Below are positions 58,460 to 64,000 of a stretch of 64,000 bases of DNA, piece by piece (the stretch's first letter is position 1; each line of letters starts with the position of its first letter). The position numbers were made by a program, and so were the translations under genes. The notes below the pieces were generated by a model, which saw nothing but the letters and a program-made list of their open reading frames with translations, did not search any database and had not been told where the DNA came from. Where the stretch lies: the NCBI GenBank assembly GCA_946902985.2, contig OX336399.1, positions 161,802,911 to 161,866,910 on the forward strand. Direction: 5' to 3'. The stretch comes from Meconema thalassinum. Its lineage: Eukaryota; Arthropoda; Insecta; Orthoptera; Tettigoniidae.

Positions 58460-58690
58460 GAACAAAGGTGTGCACATTGCTAGACTCTAAACGAGACTCG
58501 ACGGGTTCGATTCCCGCCTCTGCCAAGAAATTTTAATTCCAGTGTCAGGGCTGGAACTCAGTCTCTTCAGGGAATACTGAGATTCGCACCTCAGCCATCC
58601 TGGGAGTGGTTTTCCATGGTTTCCCCAATTCTACTCCAGGCAATAGCAGGGGCTTCCTAACTTAAGACCACGGGTTCTTCCCAATCCTAT
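58460..58690 (+). mobile_element. SINE fragment with B box and shared block
   Basis: gggttcgattcccgcctctg (B box), a cagggctggaactcagtctc segment, then cacctcagccatcctgggag and tggttttccatggtttcccc. It is related to family E but shorter, and B5 cuts off its 3' end. Confidence 0.65.
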
Positions 58691-58699
58691 CCCCAATTT

Positions 58700-60222
58700 A
58701 ACAAGTAGTTCCGTGAAGAACTATACAGCCTATTTTCATATAGCCCACTTATTGCAACTATCAACATACACAATTTCAGTTTGATTGCTGTAATAGATTC
58801 GTAGATATTGAGAACCGAATAAATAATTCGGATGGTCGCCATGTTGGATTTTATATATGTAGGTCCTCGAGTTATGTACTGTTACATGCAGATTATTGTG
58901 TACGTGTAGTATTCAAACTTCAATCGCATAATTAGGACACTAGAAGTTACAAGGAGATTTGAAAATTTCGCACAGATGCCATCTTTAGGTTATGGAAACA
59001 ATTGAAATAAATTAGATGCTAGTGGATTACCATTCGTATAAGGATTTACTGTACCAAGTTTCACTGCTCTCGGATGGTTAAATTGCGATAAACGTCCATG
59101 TGAATATTTATACTTCGCGTCACCGCCATGTTAGATTTGTGATCACCAGGTTATTTAAAGTCTTATAAGTGAAATTGAGTTCATAGCCCCTATGAACAAT
59201 AAAAAATTCAGTTTGATTGCTACAATAGATTCGTAGATATTCAGAGCCGTCTAAATATTTCGGATGGTCGCCATGTTGGATTGTTAAATGTATAGGCCAT
59301 AGAGTCATGTACCATTATAGGAAAATTATTGGGTAGGTTCATTATTCAAACTTTCACTTCGATCGCATGACTACATCACAAGAAATAAAAACTTAATTTT
59401 AAAATTCGCACAGCCGCCATCTTGAGGTTATGTAAACAATTGAACTAAATTAGATACCAGTGCATTACAATGTGTATAAATATTTCCTGTACCAGATTTC
59501 AGTGCGTTTGGAGCATTAAATCGCGAGAAAGGTCTATTTCAAATTTTCTGATTCGCTTGGCCGCCATGTTTGTTTTGTATATAACCGGTTTTTTAAAGTC
59601 GTATAAATGGACTTCCAGTAGTGCCCTTTATCTCCGTACAAAACTTCAGGGAGATACCGCTAATAGTTTCAGAGATACAGAATGCCGGTGAAATATTTCG
59701 CACATCCGCCATCTTGTGGTTATGTAAACAAATGAACGAAGTTAGTTGTCGGTGCATTACAATGTATATAAACATATACTGTACCAAGTTTCATTGCGTT
59801 TGGTTCGATAAATCGCGAGAAACGTCTATTTAAAAGTCGCAAATTCGCTTGGCCGCCATGTTGATTTTGTAGTTACCAGGTTTTCAAAGATCACATAAGT
59901 GAACTTATAGTAGTTCCCTTTATCACCATACATGATGTCAGGGTAATATCGGTAACCGTTTCGCAGATATTGATTGCTGGTGAAATATTTCGCACAGCCG
60001 CCATGTTGGATTGGTGAGTCGTAACTAAATTTGAAGGGCACGGTCGAGGTCGCCCGGAATAGTGCTATGAACTTACCGAGTTTCATTGAAATCGCTCCAG
60101 CCGTTTAGATTTTATTAGGGGGGGACACACACACGAATCACACACACACACACACGCACACACACACGGACAAAAGGTGATCTCATAAGCCTATTTTTTC
60201 AAAATTGAAAATAGGCTAAAAA
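58700..60222 (+). mobile_element. Family B element (B5), intact
   Basis: About 1.52 kb from aacaagtagttccgtgaag to aaaataggctaaaaat. Internal markers gcacagccgcca at about 59408, 59700 (diverged) and 59992 keep the 292-bp period. A (CA)n tract at 60125-60165 and the hairpin agcctatttt...aaaataggct close it. Confidence 0.88.
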
Positions 60223-60225
60223 TAC

Positions 60226-60252
60226 AGTACAACCCTGTAATCCGTGACCTAT
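60226..60252 (+). other. Possible pogo/Tigger-type TIR fragment
   Basis: tacagtacaaccctgtaatc resembles the terminal CAGTA...CC...ATCCG pattern of pogo-like elements next to a TA. No partner TIR was found. Confidence 0.3.
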
Positions 60253-60348
60253 GGGACTGAGGGTATGGTCGGAAGGCAAAACAGGTCGGTTTAGGAGAAA
60301 GTACAGAAAAATACTGATTTTACATTAACATAAACAATCTCTTAATTC

Positions 60349-62229
60349 AACAAGTAGTTCCGTGAAGAACTATACACCCTATTTTCATATATCCTATCAA
60401 CATAGGCTACAGCATTTCAGTTTGATTGCTGTAATAGATTCGTAGATATTGAGAATTGTCTAAATATTTCGGATGGTCGCCATGTTGGATTTTATAAATG
60501 TAGGTCCTAGAGTTATGTACTGTTACATGAAGATTATTGTGTACGTGTAGCATTCAAACTACAATCGCATGATTAGGACACAAGAAGTAACAACGAGATT
60601 TTAAAATTTCGCACAGCTGCCATCTTGTGGTTATGGAAACAATTGAAATAAATTAGATGCCAGTGGATTAACATTTGTATAAGGATTTACTGTACAAAGT
60701 GTCACTGCACTCGGATGGTTAAATTGCGAGAAACATTCATGTGAATATTTATACTTCGCGTCGCCGCCATGTTGGATTTGTGATCACCAGGTTATTGAAA
60801 GTCCTATAGGTGAACATATGTTCATAGCACCTACGAACATAAAAATATTCAGTTTGATTGCTATAATAGATTCGTCGATATTCAGAGCCGTCTAAATATT
60901 TCGGATGGTCGCCATGTTGGATTGTTAAATGCATAGGCCATAGAGTCACGTACCATTAAAGGAAAATTATTGCGTAGGTTCATTATTCAAACTTTCACTT
61001 CGATCGCATGATTACAACACAAGAAATAAAAACTTAATTTTAAAATTCGCACAGCCGCCATCTTGAGGTTATGTAAACAATTAAACTAAATTAGATACCA
61101 GTGCATTACAATGTGTATAAACATTTCCTGTACCAAGTTTCATTGCGTTTGGAACTATAATCGCGAGAAAGGTCTATTTAAAATTTTCAAATTCGCTTGG
61201 CCGCCATGTTCGTTTTGTAGTTAACAGGTTTTTGAAAGTCTTATAGATGAACTTCCAGTAGTGCCCTTTATCTCCGTACAAAATTTAAGTTTCAGAGATA
61301 TAGAATGCCGGTGAAATATTTCACACATCCGCCATCTTGTGGTTATGTAAACAATTGAAAGAAGTTAGATGTCGGTGCATTACAACGTGTATAAACATGT
61401 ACTGTAACAAGTTTTATTGCGTTTGGTTGGTTAAATCGCGAGAAACGTCTATTTAGAAGTCGCGAATTCGCTTGACCGCCATGTTGGTTTTGTAGTTACC
61501 AGTTTTTCAAAAGTCACATAGGTGAACTTCTAGTAGTTCCCTTTATCACAGTAAAAAATCCAGGGTGATATCGGTAATAGTTTCGGAGATATTGAATGCT
61601 GGTGAAATATTTCGCACAGCCGCCATGTTGGATTGGTGAGACGTAACAAAATGTGAAGGGCACGGTCTGGGTCGTCTGGAATAGTGCTATGAACTTACCG
61701 AGTTTCATTAATTGCTCCAGCAGTTTAGAGGTAATAATAATAATAATATCGTATGGCCTCGGGTGCCTGGTGCAAGCTTTGTTAATTGACACCCAGAGGG
61801 TAGCTTGCATGTCGAATTTCGTCGTTCCTTTGAACGCTGTGAAAATCAAGGAGGTTAGATATCTAAACTCCTTGACACTACAGCGCTTTCAGGTAGAGAA
61901 TGGAGGAACTTTGTGTTGGCGGAATATCCCGAGATTAATTTTGTCATTGAACAGGGCCTACTGAATTCAAAGGGGTTATTTAACATGCCAACAACGTATG
62001 ACATGAGTATCGTGATTTTTGTCGCCTTCAAAAATCACTTACCATGGCCAGGGACGAACCTACAATCTTGGGGTTGGTAGTCCGACACTATAACCACTCA
62101 CCCACCGTGGCAAGCTAGTTTAGAAGTTATTACGGGGGACACAAACACGCCATCACACACACACGCACACACAGACACAAAGATGATCTCATAAGCCTAT
62201 TTTTTCAAAATTGAAAATAGGCTAAAAAT
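60349..62229 (+). mobile_element. Family B element (B6), carrying SINE F2
   Basis: Same structure and orientation as B5, beginning 126 bp after it. The 3' part is interrupted by F2 at 61733-62116, in the attgctccagcagttta segment. It ends aaaataggctaaaaatg. Confidence 0.87.
61733..62116 (-). mobile_element. tRNA-derived SINE family F, copy F2
   Basis: Minus-strand copy of F1: head at the right (ccacggtgggtgagtggtta on the minus strand) and an (ATT)n tail at the left. Flanks agtttagaggt (61722-61732) and agtttagaagt (62117-62127) form a TSD of 10/11 bases. Confidence 0.9.
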
Positions 62230-62525
62230 GTGCGTACAGATGTATTGAACCCTTATCATTGTGTCCAATAATAAAGTTTCATATTATTAAAAACGCTGGA
62301 AATGCTAAATACATGATATGCTGGATATTTGAGTAAAATTGATGTAGCAAGTAATCTGGACTTGGTAAGACGGGCTACGTGCTGGCTGGAAACTACCGAC
62401 AGTTTCACAACCAATGCTATTCTTATATTTCTGAGAAAATCAGGTATGACGCTGAGGCGTACGTGACCATCGACAGGCCACGATGATGGGTCCACGGCAA
62501 GGAGTGAGAGAGAGGAGAATTGTCG

Positions 62526-62650
62526 TGACGTCAAAATAAGGGCGGGATTTGTAAGGTCAGAACTCCGACGCCAACTTAACTGACCAATAAGAGGATAGGA
62601 CGCCAGAACAGAGCATCAGTGTGTTTGCGCGCCAATCGGTTATAAAAAGA
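62526..62650 (+). promoter_or_regulatory. RNA polymerase II-type promoter cluster
   Basis: In 125 bp on the plus strand: a perfect CRE palindrome tgacgtca (62526-62533), a GC box gggcggg (62540-62546), ccaat at 62584-62588 and 62632-62636, and TATA (tataaaaag) at 62641-62649. Transcription would start near 62670. It could belong to a host gene or the U3 part of an LTR retrotransposon; the sequence does not decide between them. Confidence 0.5.
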
Positions 62651-63953
62651 TCTAGCGATCGGTTTGCATGTTCGGCGGCAGATTCGCGACCTGTGAGAAA
62701 TTACAAGATTTTTGAGAGGTCACACATAATTATAGGCCCATTATTTAAAATATTGAGGAGCTGTTTTCTCCCTCCATGGGAACTTAAGGTTTTCTGTATA
62801 TATACAAATGTCTGAGATGAACCGGGGCACTCCTAATTATTCTTCGACAGTCAATTTAAGACGTCCTTAAGACGGTATGGTTTTAAAATTCTAGTTGTGT
62901 GTCGACAACGAAGTTATAAATTTCATAAATTGTGAGATGGCAATTAGCCATAGAATAGGGAAAGTCTACGATTCTGCATAGGACAATATGAGGAAATAAA
63001 ATACTCATAAAGCAGATAGAACAGTTTTAAAACTTTAATTTTAATTGTGTTTTTAACATCAGCAAGATGACGACCATGGAAAGAAGACAACAAGTTTCAT
63101 CCTCCATTACCATGAGTTTTATGGGCTAAAAGGCCTAATGATGGGAGATGACGAGGCGAAAGGCCTCTGGAAAGCGGTTTAAGTGATGAGTATTAAAAAA
63201 TTGATTTATTGATTTTGGACGAGGGGAATCGCGAGAGATGTGTGGAACTTTGTACAGATTTTATTTGTGTGGTTTAATTTAAATTTAGGGTTTGATTTCT
63301 TAACTGACATGCGTGTAGTAAATTTTTGGCATTGCGTGACAATTATGTTGTACAGTAAATTTTGTAACTTAAATGTTGTCCTTATGTATACGTAATTCTT
63401 ATAGCGAAATGGCCGCTTATGATTAACGTATCAATAAAAAGTGTAGCCATGAATGAGAACCTAGGAACGACAATGATAAATGGACTGAATTAATGTTAAT
63501 GTAAAACCAAAACTAGACGTGGGGGGAAAATTAGTGTTTTAGTTGCTTTGATAACTCGGGCTAATTCTGATTCCAGTTATTAATTCTTATTTGTCATTTG
63601 GACATGTTGTGTGTCATTTATCTGAGGGGTGTGCTGATGCATATGCTGCGACGAGATCTTCAAGAAAGTGCCACGTGTTTCTGGGTGTAAGTGATGATGA
63701 GGAAAGGTAAAGCCTGTCCTTGACTGCGACATCATTCCGGCAAATTACTTACCCTTGGGGGTAAGTTTGACCTGGAGATGTGTTCTTAAAAATCCCTGAG
63801 AGGATGTTTTGAGATAATGTGATATTTTGTTTGTACGCGTTTAACAGGTGGCGATTAGCAAAGGTTGCTGGACGCTGGCTATGGGCCAGAATCTATACTT
63901 AGCGTGGCACTAATTACTACGTTGGAGGAAGAAATCAGCCACTTACTCAGATA
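62651..63953. other. Unassigned region downstream of the promoter cluster
   Basis: No open frame beyond about 60 codons and no family I recognise. aataaa-type signals are at about 62995 and 63431. A tggcgattagc stretch at 63849, just after ttaaca, loosely resembles a retroviral-type primer binding site next to an LTR end. I do not claim an LTR element. Confidence 0.3.
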
Positions 63954-63993
63954 TGTCATAACAGACCCGGCTGTCTCCAGCTCGGTTATGACA
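63954..63993. repeat. Short perfect inverted repeat
   Basis: tgtcataac and gttatgaca (9-bp arms) enclose 22 bp that contain a smaller agac/gtct stem. It lies 7 bp from the window end, so its context is unseen. Confidence 0.7.
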
Positions 63994-64000
63994 CGTAATG

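Noticed and set aside
62621..62815. Protein starting within the promoter cluster
   Set aside because: The frame has only a GTG start, overlaps the CCAAT/TATA region and shows no family similarity.

Overview
This window is eukaryotic nuclear DNA made almost entirely of repeats. I found no gene that I can defend as a host protein-coding gene. RTE/BovB-like LINEs, several tRNA-headed SINE families, a 5S rRNA-derived SINE, hAT and mariner transposons, Helitron-like non-autonomous elements with CA/TCTG microsatellites, and AT-rich intergenic DNA together suggest an arthropod, most likely an insect with a large genome. An orthopteroid is my guess; the sequence does not prove it.

Layout. (1) 1-14142 is a 78-bp satellite of about 180 units that runs off the left edge. 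It has higher-order structure: a 5,919-bp displaced duplication, a 1,247-bp tandem duplication and a terminal 390-bp repeat. One frame of the unit is open, but it has no in-frame ATG and I treat it as non-coding. (2) 14143-17400 holds a tRNA-derived SINE with a clean target duplication and a 126-bp tandem array. (3) 17400-27234 is a nest of two related families, here called A and B. They share both termini, a subterminal inverted repeat, a microsatellite and a 3' hairpin, the layout of Helentron-associated (HINE/DINE-1-like) elements. Two A copies sit at the apex of the 3' hairpin of another such element. (4) 27289-38870 holds LINE fragments, a 1.24-kb polypurine tract, a structurally complete 3.58-kb hAT transposon (TIRs, 8-bp TSD, ZMYM1-like transposase with one frameshift) and a rearranged mariner. 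(5) 39591-47110 holds another B element carrying a 49-bp mariner patch, an unclassified repeat family C, and a near full-length RTE-like LINE. (6) 47693-58690 is rich in SINEs (families SA, D, E, F and a 5S-derived one), with two A elements, a THAP-like remnant, a truncated mariner and a truncated LINE. (7) 58700-62229 is two B elements in the same orientation, the second carrying a SINE. (8) 62230-64000 has a cluster resembling an RNA polymerase II promoter (CRE, GC box, two CCAAT boxes, TATA) followed by sequence I cannot assign; it may be a host promoter or part of an LTR.

The elements do not form a pathway. They record layered insertions: LINE fragments and A elements are the older hosts, while B, F and LINE insertions with visible target duplications are younger. 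The names A, B, C, D, E, F and SA are local labels for this answer.
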